Made by a program: the position numbers and the translations under genes. Positions 34,508-46,642 of a stretch of 64,000 nt of DNA are shown in pieces. Position 1 is the first letter of the stretch; the number at the start of each line of letters is the position of its first letter. The notes beneath the pieces are model-generated. The model did no database searches, was not told where the DNA came from, and saw only the letters and a list, made by a program, of their open reading frames with translations. The DNA lies in the NCBI RefSeq assembly GCF_010389155.1, contig NC_057761.1, positions 50,900,587-50,964,586 on the forward strand. Reading direction: 5' to 3'. The DNA comes from Erigeron canadensis (Eukaryota > Streptophyta > Magnoliopsida > Asterales > Asteraceae).

Positions 34508-36895
34508 TTAATTAATCAAGGGATCTATAATTAATCAGTACTCTTAAATTTGCAAGCGTGTTTAATTATCTTTTGAGTTCACGTCCATCTTTTTTTTTTT
34601 TGATGTGTTTATGGTTGATTTGAAGTGTTATGGTTTGTTTTGGTATTTTACTTAAAGTAAAGGCTAGCCACCTTCGCTACTGCCATTGTAACGTTAGCTC
34701 CCGTCATACTTAATGATGTGATTTGGATCATTTTTATCCTAGTTAATTAAATGCATGTCTTCCAAATTCTTTAGTATTGTGCATTGTACAATTTTGTGTC
34801 CCCACCCCCCATCACCACCACCACATGCAAACCTAGCGTTTTTTTTTTTTTTTTTTTTGCATTGCCTTTTCATATACAGTACTTAATTCCGATTCTAGAG
34901 AAAATCTAGTTATTTTCATGAAAACCATTATATTACATTTTATCTAAGTTAAGAATATTCATTTTGAAATTATCCTAAGAAAAAAAAAATTATTGCCCAG
35001 CATAATATAAGGTTTTGTTGCCTTTGTTAACTAATCTTAGACTGACAATTCAAAAGATATATGTACGTTTATTGACTATTAAGGGCGGTTTTTATTGTAG
35101 AGAGTTTCTTAGAACTTCTTGGTTGTCACCTCAACGCCAAATCACCTAGGACTCCCTTCTGGACTCTCTCTAGCTATAAAGGCGGGCTTTTTGGAACTTA
35201 TATATATATATATGTATGGTGTAAAATAGAAAAGAAAAAATCAAAAGAAAGGTCTCACATATATGCGTCTGTGAACTTTTTGGGGAAGAAGTTTGGGAAG
35301 GACGCTCGACCGAAGACGCTCCCTACCAATGATGTCTTGCGTCCAAGGTTCAAAGGACTCTCCGGAGAAGTTCTTATAAGCACCAGCCTAACTACTTAAA
35401 TCTTGACCCTGTTTTTATTACGCTATTTGGTTAAAAGACCTGAATTTTTCCCAACAAAATGTTAGAATGAAAAGATTGCGGTTCCCAAAATAAGAAGATT
35501 AATTCAACTTTGGCTACAAGCTAGAGATCAAAGCTCCGATTCTGTTTTATTTTATTTCTTTATTTATCTATCAAAATTATAGTATAAATAGGAGCTCAAA
35601 GATGTATTCACTATATATCAAAATTAATAACAAAACTTTACACAATGTAGTCTTATATCTCCCTCTCATATCAAAGGCTGTATAAGCCTTACAGTCTTAC
35701 TCATATTAGTCTATATCAATTGTTAACACAAAATGTGTTTAAAGGACATGTGTTTAAAAAGAGTTTAATGCTCATCATCAAATGATCTTCTAAGATCATG
35801 AATATCGGCAATTGCTTAATAAGCCTAGTGGCATGAATATCGACAGAGACAAAGCTAGCAATTTGTTCGAGCGCATTTAAAACTAAAATTATAAAATTTA
35901 TCTGCAAAGTTAGTAGGTTCGTATAGCCATAATTTTATATAAGTACTAATTATATACGAAGATTATTTGAAAATGCTAACTACTGATTAGTAACTTGATC
36001 TTCAATTAATAGTATAGCCTAGTGGCATGAATTCTGTTGCACCTGTTGACATAAGGTGGCCGGCTCCGCCCCTCAATATATATACCAGGACAAGTAAGAA
36101 GATAAGAATGATGCATACGATTTCAAATTCAAAGCATAAAAATATTGATCATCGTAAAGTTTCTACTATCCATTGAACCAAATTTATTTTATTTTTTTAT
36201 TTCTCTTATATTCAGTATTTTTTTTTTGTTATTTGTTAAAAATGTTCTTTTATAAGTTTAAAAAGGCAAAAATAGTAAAACATAGAAGTCAAAAGGTCAT
36301 TAACATAATATTTGCATTTATATGTGGAAATTGGTGATCATTATGCAAGCGGAATACAATTTGTTCAGAAACCTGCTTTGAAAGTGAAGTTTATTTTCAG
36401 TGTGACATAACTTTAATCAGGATTAAAAACGTTATGTCAGAATTTACAATTATGGTCTAGTTAATTAGCAATGAGGCTGATATATTTTAATCGATCTTGT
36501 GAATAGTCATATACATATGATTACATATACAGATTATAATAAAGCTAGAGTAATAGTAGTTTTAGGGGTAAAAAATGAAACTTTTAGAAATTTTCTCCTT
36601 TAATATATATAATCCTAAATCCCTAAATTTGCTCACTCAACACATATAAAGTTGTCATAGTTAAACTTAATAACCCACATGGATGTTTTGCAGTTTTATA
36701 AAAAAAAACAATTTACGTCACATTGTATTTAAAGGGTGAGTTTTTTTATGTATATATTAGGAATCATTTCGGTTATGCATGTTATTAATAGCTAAAAGCT
36801 AATAACAAAATATTAGGTATATATTGCCCCAATTATAGGAAAGGAATTGAAAGGAAAAAATAATAATAATAAGGGAAAGCTGTATATCATCTTAG
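34508..36895. other. Intergenic between the tandem 8CM pair; no gene
   Basis: Holds the 3' flank of the 34.2-kb gene and a 20-base poly-T run at about 34839-34858. At about 35085-35395, arms with GAACTTCTT and GGAGAAGTTC words may be a degraded MITE. No coding region recognised. Confidence 0.4.
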
Positions 36896-36906
36896 CTATA
36901 AATACC
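36896..36906 (+). promoter_or_regulatory. TATA box of the 37.0-kb 8CM gene
   Basis: CTATAAATACC, 116-126 nt before the ATG. It continues ACTAAGCACTTC, matching the promoter of the 34.2-kb gene. Confidence 0.75.
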
Positions 36907-36980
36907 ACTAAGCACTTCATTAGTTTCACACAACAAAAACTAGCTATATATTACTTGTGATCATTACGTACTTAAAGTCA

Positions 36981-37000
36981 AGCTAGCTAGCTAGCTAGTT
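36981..37000. repeat. (GCTA)n microsatellite in the leader
   Basis: About four to five AGCT/GCTA units in the 5' UTR of the 37.0-kb gene. A shorter run occupies the same place in the 34.2-kb gene (34135-34147). Confidence 0.85.
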
Positions 37001-37021
37001 TAATTTCCTCTCTTTTCAAAA

Positions 37022-37366
37022 ATGGCATTAAAGGCAATTGCATGTGTCCTCACTATCAACCTTCTCTTCTTTGCTCTAGCAAGTTCAGACCCATTACCAC
37101 AAGGGGCCAGTTGCCCTTCTTATGGTCTCAACTACGGTGTCTGTGCCGGCGTACTAAACAACTTGCTAAACGGCATTTCGGTAGGATCACCACCAACATC
37201 ACCTTGCTGCAGCCTCTTTGGTGGCCTCGTTAACTTGGAGGCGGCATCATGCATTTGCAAAGCCATTAAATCTAATCTTTTGGGTGTTAACTTTGATGCG
37301 TCAGTCGGACTGAGTTTGTTGCTTAACCATTGCGGGAAGGAGGTCCCCGTTGGTTTCCAATGTTAA
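37022..37366 (+). CDS. DC2.15-like eight-cysteine secreted protein (tandem copy 2)
   Basis: Intronless, 114 residues. Signal peptide about 1-22, then SSDPLPQGAS and the eight-cysteine module with spacing C-x9-C-x20-CC-x13-CxC-x24-C-x9-C, ending GFQC. Differences from the 34.2-kb paralogue are spread through the mature part (for example CIC here, CLC there), so both look maintained. Likely secreted to the apoplast as a lipid-transfer-like protein. The ligand and function are unknown. The ATG follows a GCTA-repeat leader and TATA box in the same arrangement as its paralogue. Confidence 0.93.
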   Translation: MALKAIACVLTINLLFFALASSDPLPQGASCPSYGLNYGVCAGVLNNLLNGISVGSPPTSPCCSLFGGLVNLEAASCICKAIKSNLLGVNFDASVGLSLLLNHCGKEVPVGFQC

Positions 37367-39274
37367 TAACTACGAGTATATTATATTTGAAGGTTTGCAA
37401 GGGGTGGGTTTCATTCAATTCTGTTCTTAAATAATTTGTTTGTGTGATCTTGATCTTCATTGATTTTGATTTGTTTGGGATTAATTTGGTCTGTATTATT
37501 TATTGAGTTATGTAATATTGTTCTTAGTTTGTGATTTTATGATTCGTCACAATCTTTTGGCCTACTTTTGGGTCACCTAGCCTACAAATAATTTGGAGTA
37601 TTTTTAATTGAAGATAGATAGATTATATATGCATGTTAATGTTCCGTATCTATGTAGTTGAAAGTAAATTCTATTCACTACGTACTCTAAAATTCATCAC
37701 AACAATTCACTACCTATATAGTACGTGAAAGATCCTAACACATACACATGTACTAGCTAGCTAGCTCTTCAATACTTGACTATATATGAACCTCTCCACT
37801 TCTAATGCTAATTATTAAACAAGGTCTCATAAAAAAGGCGTCATCATTTTTAACATAATCCATGCATATTTAATTACCGGCCGGGTGATAAAAAAGCCTT
37901 TTACCCAAGAGAAAAAACCCTACTACTATCATGATCACTACAATGTATTATATATGTACATTCGATATCATCAGCGATGGACAAGTATATATTACGACAT
38001 ATATATAGAACGTTGAACGTACATGCACCTAAGAATTTAAACGACCATGTGTACGTCTAATGAGTCTTGATTTAATTAGGCCGGTCCTTATACATCTTCT
38101 AATTAATGAGCGTCCTTCAAGCTTAAAGACGAGGACGGCTATTGAGGGATGTCGTCCTTGTGGCTACGTCCCACTATATCTAGTCTCCACCAAGAAATTC
38201 AAGGACGGTAGGAATGGTAGGATCAAGCAACTTTTTATTATTATTTTTTTGTTTTATATATGTGTGAGGTATATATATATATGTATTTGTGTGTGTGAGA
38301 TAAATTATAAAATAATTGATGATGTGTAAAGAAGTTCCAAGAATCTTTTGTTTATAGACAGTGGATGTTCTGAGAAGAGTCCTGAGTTATATGATGCTGA
38401 TGTGACAAGGTAGAAGCTCCAAGAAGCTGACCTTTATAAGCACAAGACTTATTAGTATCATGGTGGATGATCACCATGCCAAACTCATCGATGCATGAAC
38501 CCCGCCTGCTCATATATATATATCATCTTGGTCGTCACATGTAGTCAGCTTTGAACGTACGACGTTGATCTAGCTACTCACTGACATGAGTCACCTACAT
38601 GATGAGTTTATTGATTTTTCATACATACTAGCTAGCTCGAAGAGAATATATATTGCTACAATGGGCGCGCAATGCCCCCTGATTAAGCCCCCTTAAGGAG
38701 GCACTAACCAACTACGCACTTTTTGGGTGGGTAACGACTATATATAGAAGATGAAACTAAAAAAAAAAATATTATCACCAATACCATCTTAATCATAAGG
38801 CAAAAACCAGATGGGGAATTAATGATCGAAAAGGGTTAAAAAAATGCACAGAATTGTTAAAAACTCACTACATATACCTAAAATTAAAGCCGTGAAAAAT
38901 CATACTCGTAAAAATTTAGCCTTTCTTGTTACAAAACTAACGTAAATTAATAATGAAATTTGTGTAATGAATTATTTTCCATTCCAGTTTCACCATGGTA
39001 CGTATATGTGTCAGATTAAGATCCTCTAAAATTATTATTAACTTCATACGTGAAGTTGAGAGAATATTGATTTTTAGATTAAAATCAAAGGTTAAGATTC
39101 AAAGTTGATATTTAAATCTTGACCTTTGATTTTAATGTAAAGGTCAAAATCATTCACCTTTACCTATAAAGTTAATAATAACTTTAGAGGATTTCAATCC
39201 ATATGTGTCGATCAATATTTGTTAAGATTTTTTTGTATTTATATAAAGAGAATAAGCAAATAGACTTAACACAA
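37367..39274. other. Intergenic; no gene seen
   Basis: 3' flank of the 37.0-kb gene and AT-rich sequence. Stretches at about 38060-38220 and 38340-38460 look like eroded MITEs (short GACG- and AAGCTCC-type words) but have no clear ends. Confidence 0.35.
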
Positions 39275-39727
39275 CGAGAGAAAGTACTCGCGCGTTGCGA
39301 CGGTGAGATTGTGATGGTGATAGGCAATAGAGTGTGATAATTCATAGGAGATGATAGATCATAGAGTGTGATAGCCAAATGACTTACACGTACCGGCTCC
39401 GCCCTCTGATTTAAAAGTTCGTCGAAAGTATATCGAATGACATTTCTAATGAAAGAACATGAAATTTTAAGAACACCCATATAAATTTTATGATTAATCG
39501 ATATATGGTTTTTGAGATAAAAGATTTTTAATGAATTAGAGTAATAAAATGATTTATAGAGGAAAGGAAAAAAATATAAGTGGTTGAGATTTGAGGAGAG
39601 AGATAAAAATGAAAGTTGAAAGTTGTGGAGCATTGATGTATGGTAAATCATGCATTATCATGTGTACATTTTTTAAAGTTGAAACTTTATTTGCTTTATA
39701 ATATAGTAGTATTGATATAGATATAGA
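39275..39727 (-). mobile_element. Non-autonomous Helitron-like family, copy 3 (453 bp)
   Basis: Minus orientation. The 5' end TCTATATCTATATCAATAC follows A. The 3' end carries CGTCGCAACGCGCGAG and TTTCTCTCG before T. The interior is collinear with copies at 16472-16892 and 20911-21412. Confidence 0.75.
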
Positions 39728-39799
39728 TAATAGTAGAGATAGAGATTACCGATCATTTATTAATGGTAAATAGTGTCACGGACTATTCTTGTTGAAACC

Positions 39800-40018
39800 A
39801 GATGTGGGCAAAAGATCGGAACCGGAACCGGTTCTTGGTCAAAGTTTGACCCTTTTTTTAGGGTTTTTTTTGTCCAAGAACCGGTTTGGAGCCAATTTGG
39901 ATCCGTTTGGATCCGAAAGTGGAACCGATTCCTATCTATCAGTTCTCGAGGAACCGGTTCCAGTTCCTAAATAATCCAAATCGGTTTTTTTGGAACCGGA
40001 TATTTTGCCCACGTCTAG
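39800..40018. mobile_element. hAT-like MITE (219 bp)
   Basis: 8-bp target duplication TTGAAACC at 39792-39799 and 40019-40026. Ends are AGATGTGGGCAAAA and its counterpart AGACGTGGGCAAAA from the right, which has an extra CT. The interior is rich in GGAACCGG words and gives artificial open frames on the plus strand. This matches the TAGAGGTGGGCAAA-type hAT termini known in plants. Confidence 0.8.
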
Positions 40019-40026
40019 TTGAAACC

Positions 40027-41331
40027 ACCTCCAAAGTTTTGGAAACAGTAACGGATATCATGGTTAAATTAACAGCCTACATTGAGTTAACAAGACTCGA
40101 TTTCCAGATAACCCAAATAATGAAAATTTCATCTGTTTACCCGTTTTGGGTTGTTCATGTAATCATGTTGAATATAGATGCGCGCCACTCTAGAAGTTTA
40201 AAAACAACGTGTAGTTTCGTCACTTCTACAAACCTTAAACAGATCATTCTTTGTAGGCCTCACGACGCCTTTAAAACGACCGACCATGTGTTATTAAATG
40301 TTTATAATATCTATACAAAGTTAAATCTGTATAACATCTTTTAGTTATTATATTATAGAATTGCTATACGTATAACTTTTCAATCTGTAAAGCTTGTCGA
40401 AGAAAAGAAAAAAAAAAAACAAAACAAAAACTGATATAATGATCAACCGGGTGATAAAATAATATCACTATAATAATAGAAATATATATAAAAAAAATGA
40501 CATATGGTTTGTTTAGAAAAATGAAAAGGAAAAGGGATTAACTTAATTAAGACCTAATCCCACCACAGATAAAAACCTCAATCCACGATTACATTACAAA
40601 GTAGAACAGGACAAGATTCGAAGCAGCTCATGAAATTATTATCTTGGTGGCAAATTTATGGTTTGCTTTATCTTTTGTAATTAATTATCAATTTATATTA
40701 CTTTTACTCCTCCAAATCTTACTAAAAAGCTTGTGAATATTAGAATTATGCATTTTAAAAAAACCCATATGTTTGTAAAACATAGAAAAAATAAAGTTGC
40801 ACTTTTTTTCTCTGATCATTATATTTATTACGTCTAGCATCGTTTCATGCTGTGGTTATTACCTAATAGGTTTAGTATATATGTTAATTGTCTATAATCA
40901 CTACATACTTTTCCATATATGTTTCTAAAAATTAACAGACTATTTTCAATTAAACCAGTCTCTAAAGTATTATTTTCCATCTTGTTGAGTCATTAAAAGC
41001 TGCTTTTTTAAGATAAATTGGATTCATTTAAATGAAACTAGACTGGTATTCAGTAGTTGATTTAAAGGAGAGTATTGTCATTATTTTGAGAAACCTATGT
41101 TGTATATAATTTCATTAAAGGTATGATAGTTATATTAGGTGAAGATATATAAATTAGTGAATAAAGAATAGTGATAGTTTAAATATTTTAAAAGCTGAAA
41201 ATTGAAAAAGAATGATGGATAGTTTGTTTTATATAAGAGTTAGATAGTTTTACACAAATAAATATTAGTTTATCGTATAATTTATTAATTATTCTATATT
41301 AAAAATTAAAACTAGTTATTAACTATTATTA
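40027..41331. other. Intergenic; no gene seen
   Basis: AT-rich sequence downstream of the hAT MITE. A plus-strand frame crosses the MITE boundary and is not a gene. Nothing else recognised. Confidence 0.4.
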
Positions 41332-41568
41332 TTTCAGTCTCATTTTAAATATTCTAACTTTAGTTTTTAAGTATTTTTCTTTTATGTTGACCTTAAATAT
41401 TTTTGTCTTTCATTATATATTTTTTATTTGATGAAAATCGTATCAATGACAATTATATTTCAAATTCAATTTATTTATATATTTATATCAAATATTATAT
41501 AACATAAATATTTATAAACCAAAGTACTATCAAACTGATAGTCAAATTAGAAGATTTAGAATGTCAAG
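41332..41568. mobile_element. Stowaway-like MITE, diverged relative of 3071-3268
   Basis: The interior shares CAATTTATTTATATATTTA, ATCAAATATTATATAA and ATATTTATAAACCAAAGT with the intron-4 MITE. The ends are similar inverted words (TCTCATTTTAAATATTCTAA and, from the right, GACATTCTAAATCTTCTAA). Boundaries are approximate. Confidence 0.55.
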
Positions 41569-42095
41569 AAAGGTTTATATAACTTCAAGCGTTCGATAAT
41601 ATACGACCATGGACCATACGCGGGCGAAAGATAAACGGACAAGACGGCACTTCATTTAATCTTCAAATCATGGGCTCCAGTTATCTATTTCTAATGCATG
41701 GGTCCAACTTACCAATCGAGCCTAGTCGTTCAACACTACCAAAGCCCAAATGTATTTTTATATATGGGAAATTCGGGAGTCAGTTTGTCTTAAATTTATA
41801 GTTTTATACTCATGTTCCTTTTAATTGAAATTGGTATACTTCATATATTCAGATTTTACACTTAACATATCAAGATTTTATTATATATTAACTAAACAAA
41901 ATACTAAATTGTAATTGGATTTAAAAATTATAAATACTAGTCTTATTAACAGTCCCAATATATTTAAGTTATACTAAAAGCGTCTCCAAGCGGTTTGAAG
42001 ATAAGATTTACAAAATTCGTTAGTTAGTGAAAAATCCGAAATCGTTAAGTTAAATATGCAATATCAAATGAGTTACTTGGTTATCTAAGCTTTTA

Positions 42096-42404
42096 TCTAT
42101 ACTCTTTTATAAAACAAACTTTTTTCCCCTTTCTATAATTTTAAGAACCTGAAATGACATATTTATCATCCATTTTAATACATCCTTATTTCTATTTTAT
42201 AAATTGTGACTAAAATGTCCTTAAAAAAATTCAATCTTTATATTTCCCTCACGCAGAAACACATAGCAAAAACCCTAACTCAAAATTTGCTCCCCTCCTC
42301 CCCCCTTTCATATCCCATGTACCGCAATGAAATTACTTTTACGTCAATAACCACATCATCACCATCATTATTACCGCCGTTGCATTGTGCGGGCACCAAT
42401 CTAG
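42096..42404 (+). mobile_element. Canonical non-autonomous Helitron (309 bp)
   Basis: Starts TCTATACTCTTTTATAAAAC after A. Ends with the GC-rich CCGTTGCATTGTGCGGGC (imperfect hairpin), then ACCAATCTAG before T. It therefore has 5'-TC, a 3' hairpin, CTAG and an A|T target, all as expected for Helitrons. No coding capacity. Confidence 0.75.
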
Positions 42405-42800
42405 TTTCCTAATAGATAGATGTATGGCTAAGACATTGTAAAGTTAAAGATTGTATATACGGATCCACGTTATGTAATTGAGGTTTAGTATTAGACCCAA
42501 ATAATATTTAAATAATATGTGAGACTAATTATTGTAAAACAAATTTTAAAATAATAAATAAAAATTTTACATTTGGATCGTGATAAAAAATATGAAGATT
42601 CATAAAACATAAATATAAATATACTAATACACTGATGTATAGCGATATGAGTTTTTAGTTTATTACTTTTCTTTGAACCAGAACCATATGTATCATTATA
42701 TAATAATACTCTTTAACTAAAGGTAAATAAAAGTGTGACGATGTGATTGAATGATCGCTTAAAATAGTCGATGATATATGGACTAAACCTAAGGATATGA
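42405..42800. other. Intergenic between Helitron and LINE
   Basis: AT-rich sequence ending in the LINE target duplication (42785-42800). Nothing else recognised. Confidence 0.4.
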
Positions 42801-45747
42801 AGGAGGAAATGTCCCTGGACAGTTTGTTAAACATTTTGAAGATTTCTTGGGGAAAACTGACTGTGTGATGCCGGTAATGGAGGGGCTCTTTATGAATGTG
42901 GTAAGTAGTGAAGATGCAGCAGTCATGGTTAAACTTGTCACTGAGTTTGAGATTAAGGAAGCTATTTTTGGTATAGATAGCAATAAAGTTGCTGGACCAG
43001 ATGGATATACCGCAGAATTTTATAAAAAAGCATGGGATGTGGTGAAACAGGAGGTGTGTTTGACAAAAAGGAATTTTTTACTAATGGCAAACTGCTAGGA
43101 GAGATAAATGCCACATTGATTGCTCTTATTCCAAAGGTCAGTACACCTAACAAAGTCTCTGAATTTAGGCCAATTGCTTGTTGCAATGTGATTTACAAAT
43201 GCATAAGTAAGATTATTACTCAAAGAATTCAGGAAGGGATTGCAAAGGTAGTTAATATCAATCAGAGTGCTTTTATACTAGGCAGACATATACAAGATAA
43301 TATTTTAATTGCTCAAGAATTGTTAAGGGGATACAACAGGAAAAATGGGCCTAAGAGGTATGCAATACAGATAGACATACAGAAAGCTTATGATACTGTT
43401 AGTTGGAAGTTTTTGGAGGATATTTTAGTAAGATTTGGATTTCATGATAAGATGGTGAGATGGATAATGTCATGTGTGACTACAACTAAATTTTCCATCT
43501 GTTTAAATGGAGAAACTCATGGTTATTTTAAAGGTGGTAGAGGATTAAGACAAGGAGATCCCATGTCTCCATATCTGTTCACTATGGTGATGGAGGTGTT
43601 TAATCTAATTTTGAAGAAGAATATTGAAGAGTCTAGTGAGTTTAAATATCATTTTGGGTGTAAGGAAATTAGATTATCTCACATGTGTTTTGTTGATGAT
43701 TTGCTGGTATTGAGTAAAGGGACTGTTGGCTCTATTATGGTTATTAAAAAGTCTTTGGATGAGTTTAGTAGTGTTTCTGGTTTGGTGCCAAACTTGGCCA
43801 AGAGTACTATATTTTTGGTAGCATCTCTGAAAGGGACAAACAGGAGTTGTTGCATGTATTACCATTCAGATGTGGTAAATTGCCTGTGAAGTACTTGGGG
43901 GTGCCTTTATTAGCTAAAAAGTTGGGAATCAAGAACTGCAAGGTGTTAATTGAGAAAGTAAAGGATAGAATAGAAGGATGGAGGAACAAGTTGTTATCTT
44001 ATGCTGTGAGAATTCAACTGATTACTTCTGTCTTGGCTTCTATTCAAACATATTGGGCATCTATTTTTCTTTTACCTAATGCAGTAATCAAAGAGATTGA
44101 AGGTTTGTTTAAAAATTTTTTGTGGAATTCAGGGGAATCTGCTAAAGGAAAGGCCAGAATTTCTTGGAAGAATGTTTGTAAACCTAAGGCCCAATGTGGG
44201 CTAGGTATCAAGGATTTGAAAAATTGGAATGAAGTGCTATTAATAAGACAATTTCTGAAAATATTGGAGAATAAGGAGTCTCTTTAGGCTAAGTGGGTTA
44301 ATGTGGTTAAATTAAAGAACAAAAGTATATGGGAGATTACTGTGGAGAGCACTAATAGTTGGAGTTGGAAAAATTTGATTCATATAAGAGATAGAGTTAA
44401 AAAGCACATTGTTTATGAAATTGGAGATGGAACACAGGTGTCTATGTGGTATGATAAGTGGAGCAATGAAGGCCCATTGAGTGAGTTCATAACCAAAAGA
44501 GATTTGTATGATGCCAGATTGGAAAATAATTGTAAGGTAGCTGATATAGTTTTGAATGGGAGTATAAATTGGCCTGATGGTTGGTTGGAGAAATTTCCAG
44601 TGTTAAATAGAATTAACAGTCCAATTATTCAAGGCAATAAGAAGGATAAAGTCCAGTGGATTACTAGATCAAATCAAAAAATGGATTTTTCAACAAAGCA
44701 TGTCTGGCTGGACTTAAGGGTTGACTGGCCTATGGTGGACTGGAATCATGTGGTTTGGTATAGTCAATTGATTCCTAGACATTCATTCATTTTGGGGCTG
44801 GCCATGCATGAAAGGCTTATGACACAAGATAAGATGAGCAGATGGGGTAATCATGATAATTTGTTTTGCATTTTCTGTGAAAGCATGGCTGATAATCATA
44901 AACACCTATTTTTCCAATGTGAGTATGCCCAGAAGGTGTGGAGATATATGAAGGATATGACTTTCAGGATGAAAAATGGGAAAATTTTGTATGAGATAGT
45001 GGCTGATATTGCTGCAGTGAAGACTAAAAATAATATTTGGTTGATTATTAACAAGTTGGTTGTGGCTGCATCAGTTTATTTTATATGGCAGGAAAGGAAT
45101 TGGAGACTATTCAAGAAAAAAGAAAGAAGTTGGGAAGTTTTATTTAAAAATATTCAGGAGTGCATAAGGAATAAATTGTTATCCTTAAAGGTCAGGAAAT
45201 CTGTAAATATGTTCCTCATGGCTGAAAAATGGTCCCTTAAATGGAGGAACAATCGATTGGTTGCTTTCTGAAGTTCAGGATTATCATTACAGGAGGATTT
45301 GTTTAGTTAGAGTTTGGTGGTATTTAGGAGATATGGAAGAAATTCTGCCAAATCTTGAGTAGGAGTTCAAGATTGGGAGTGATTGCAGGAGTTTAGTAAT
45401 GAAGCAGAGGTGTGTTTTAGTGACTGCATTTGCGTATGGGAATAGTGAGTCATGCAAGATGGGACTACTTGGTCCCATACTGATGCAGTCATGAGATGGT
45501 ATGGTCTGGTGCTGGTTTGTGTCTGAGAATGGGTTGGGGTATAGCTGGTCTGCATGGGTTGTTTGGCAGTGTTATATACTGCATGCTAGTATTCATTTAG
45601 CTATATTTGTTTTTTTTTTTTTTATGTATGTTTTTAGATGTCAGTTTAGAGATAGATTGTGGTATTTGGGTATGTCCAAGATTCTTATTTGTATATTTGT
45701 ACATTGTTTTTGGATGGTAATATAATTCACAAGTTTCACTAAAAAAA
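42801..45747 (+). mobile_element. 5'-truncated L1-type LINE with target duplication
   Basis: Flanked by the direct repeat CCTAAGGATATGA (42788-42800 and 45751-45763, with three shared A on the left). The right flank follows a 10-base A run at 45741-45750. The element starts inside the reverse transcriptase region, so the endonuclease and first frame are missing, as is usual for target-primed insertion that stopped early. About 2.95 kb, plus orientation. Confidence 0.9.
42802..45271 (+). pseudogene. LINE reverse transcriptase / zf-RVT polyprotein, broken
   Basis: The frame is open from the truncation point. It reads through GPDGYTAEF, IALIPKV, FRPIACCNVIYK, IQKAYDTV, GLRQGDPMSPYLF and the FVDD catalytic motif near 43689. 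A C-terminal zf-RVT domain follows at about 44700-44960 (IPRHSFILGLA, CIFC...H..H..F..C). Three lesions are visible: a frameshift near 43055-43062, a frameshift near 43811-43818, and an in-frame TAG at 44285-44287 where the family has Trp. It cannot make an active enzyme. Reverse transcription would normally occur at the nicked target in the nucleus. Confidence 0.9.
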
Positions 45748-45763
45748 AAACCTAAGGATATGA

Positions 45764-46246
45764 TTAATTAGAAATAGCAGAATAACTATACAAAAACAAA
45801 AAATGGACCATCTAAGATCATAAAGAAAAAATTGAACATTCATTTTGTTTGTCCATTGAGGCACATCTTTTGTGCGAGGGTGATAAATTATGTAAGAGCT
45901 AGCCGACCAGCAAATGAACTTCGCTTCAGTATTACTGTATGTATACATGTCCACTTTAAGTGCTAGTGTCTTGCTAGAGCTGAGCTTCTTTAGTGAAATC
46001 GTCTTTTAAAACAAATATCTAACCATTGACTCATTGAGCATTAACAAATTATTAATACGTTTATGCGGACTTAATACTCGGTTGATGGTTTTTTTTTTTT
46101 TTGTTAGTATTGCATATGAAGATAGTTGTTATTACATTTTAAAAAACAAGTGTGAACTGTGAAGTGTGGATAGAACTTGCTTATTACAAAAATCATATTT
46201 CACATGCATGTTCTCTACACTTGTTCTCGATATCTTATGGAATACT
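45764..46246. other. Spacer between LINE and Copia element
   Basis: AT-rich host sequence. Its right part (from about 46130) is homologous to 52262 onward, part of a tandem duplication broken by the Copia element and a solo LTR. It ends in the target duplication ATACT (46242-46246). Confidence 0.5.
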
Positions 46247-46588
46247 TGATGGCGTTTGTTTAATTGTCTTTGTGGGTCAAATAAGTAGGTCAACTTAATG
46301 GGCTTAGGGGTTTTGATCCTATGTCATTATTTTGTTGGGCTCTTTATATTTGTGTTAGTCGTGTTAGTCCAGTACTTATTTTGGTTTGTCCAGTTTGTTA
46401 ATTCCAGTTTTAGGTAGTTATGTTGTCCGAGTCTTTTGCCACTTTACCAGGTCATTGGCACATGTTCTAGTCAGTTTTTGATCATGGGTGTAACTGCTTG
46501 GTCGTAAGGCTATTTAAGGACAACTTATGTCAGTAATCTATATGAGTTTTATGCGTAAACATTATGTGTTTTTGATTTATCCACTATA
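46247..46588 (+). repeat. 5' LTR of the Copia element
   Basis: 342 bp, starting TGATGGCGTTTG and ending CCACTATA. It differs from the 3' LTR by a single base. Confidence 0.95.
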
Positions 46589-46590
46589 AG

Positions 46591-46608
46591 TGGTATCAGA
46601 GCCAGGTT
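46591..46608 (+). promoter_or_regulatory. Primer binding site
   Basis: TGGTATCAGAGCCAGGTT lies two bases after the 5' LTR. It is complementary to the 3' end of plant initiator Met-tRNA, as is usual for Copia elements. Confidence 0.9.
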
Positions 46609-46642
46609 GTGAGGCTAAAATAAGTGAAGACGAGTGTAAGTA

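Noticed and set aside
35085..35395. Possible MITE with GAACTTCTT-type inverted ends
   Set aside because: Ends match only over short words and no target duplication was found. Mentioned in the intergenic entry only.
39773..40344. Plus-strand open frames of 61-152 codons
   Set aside because: They translate the GGAACCGG repeat of a hAT-like MITE and run across its right border, so they are not conserved coding sequence.
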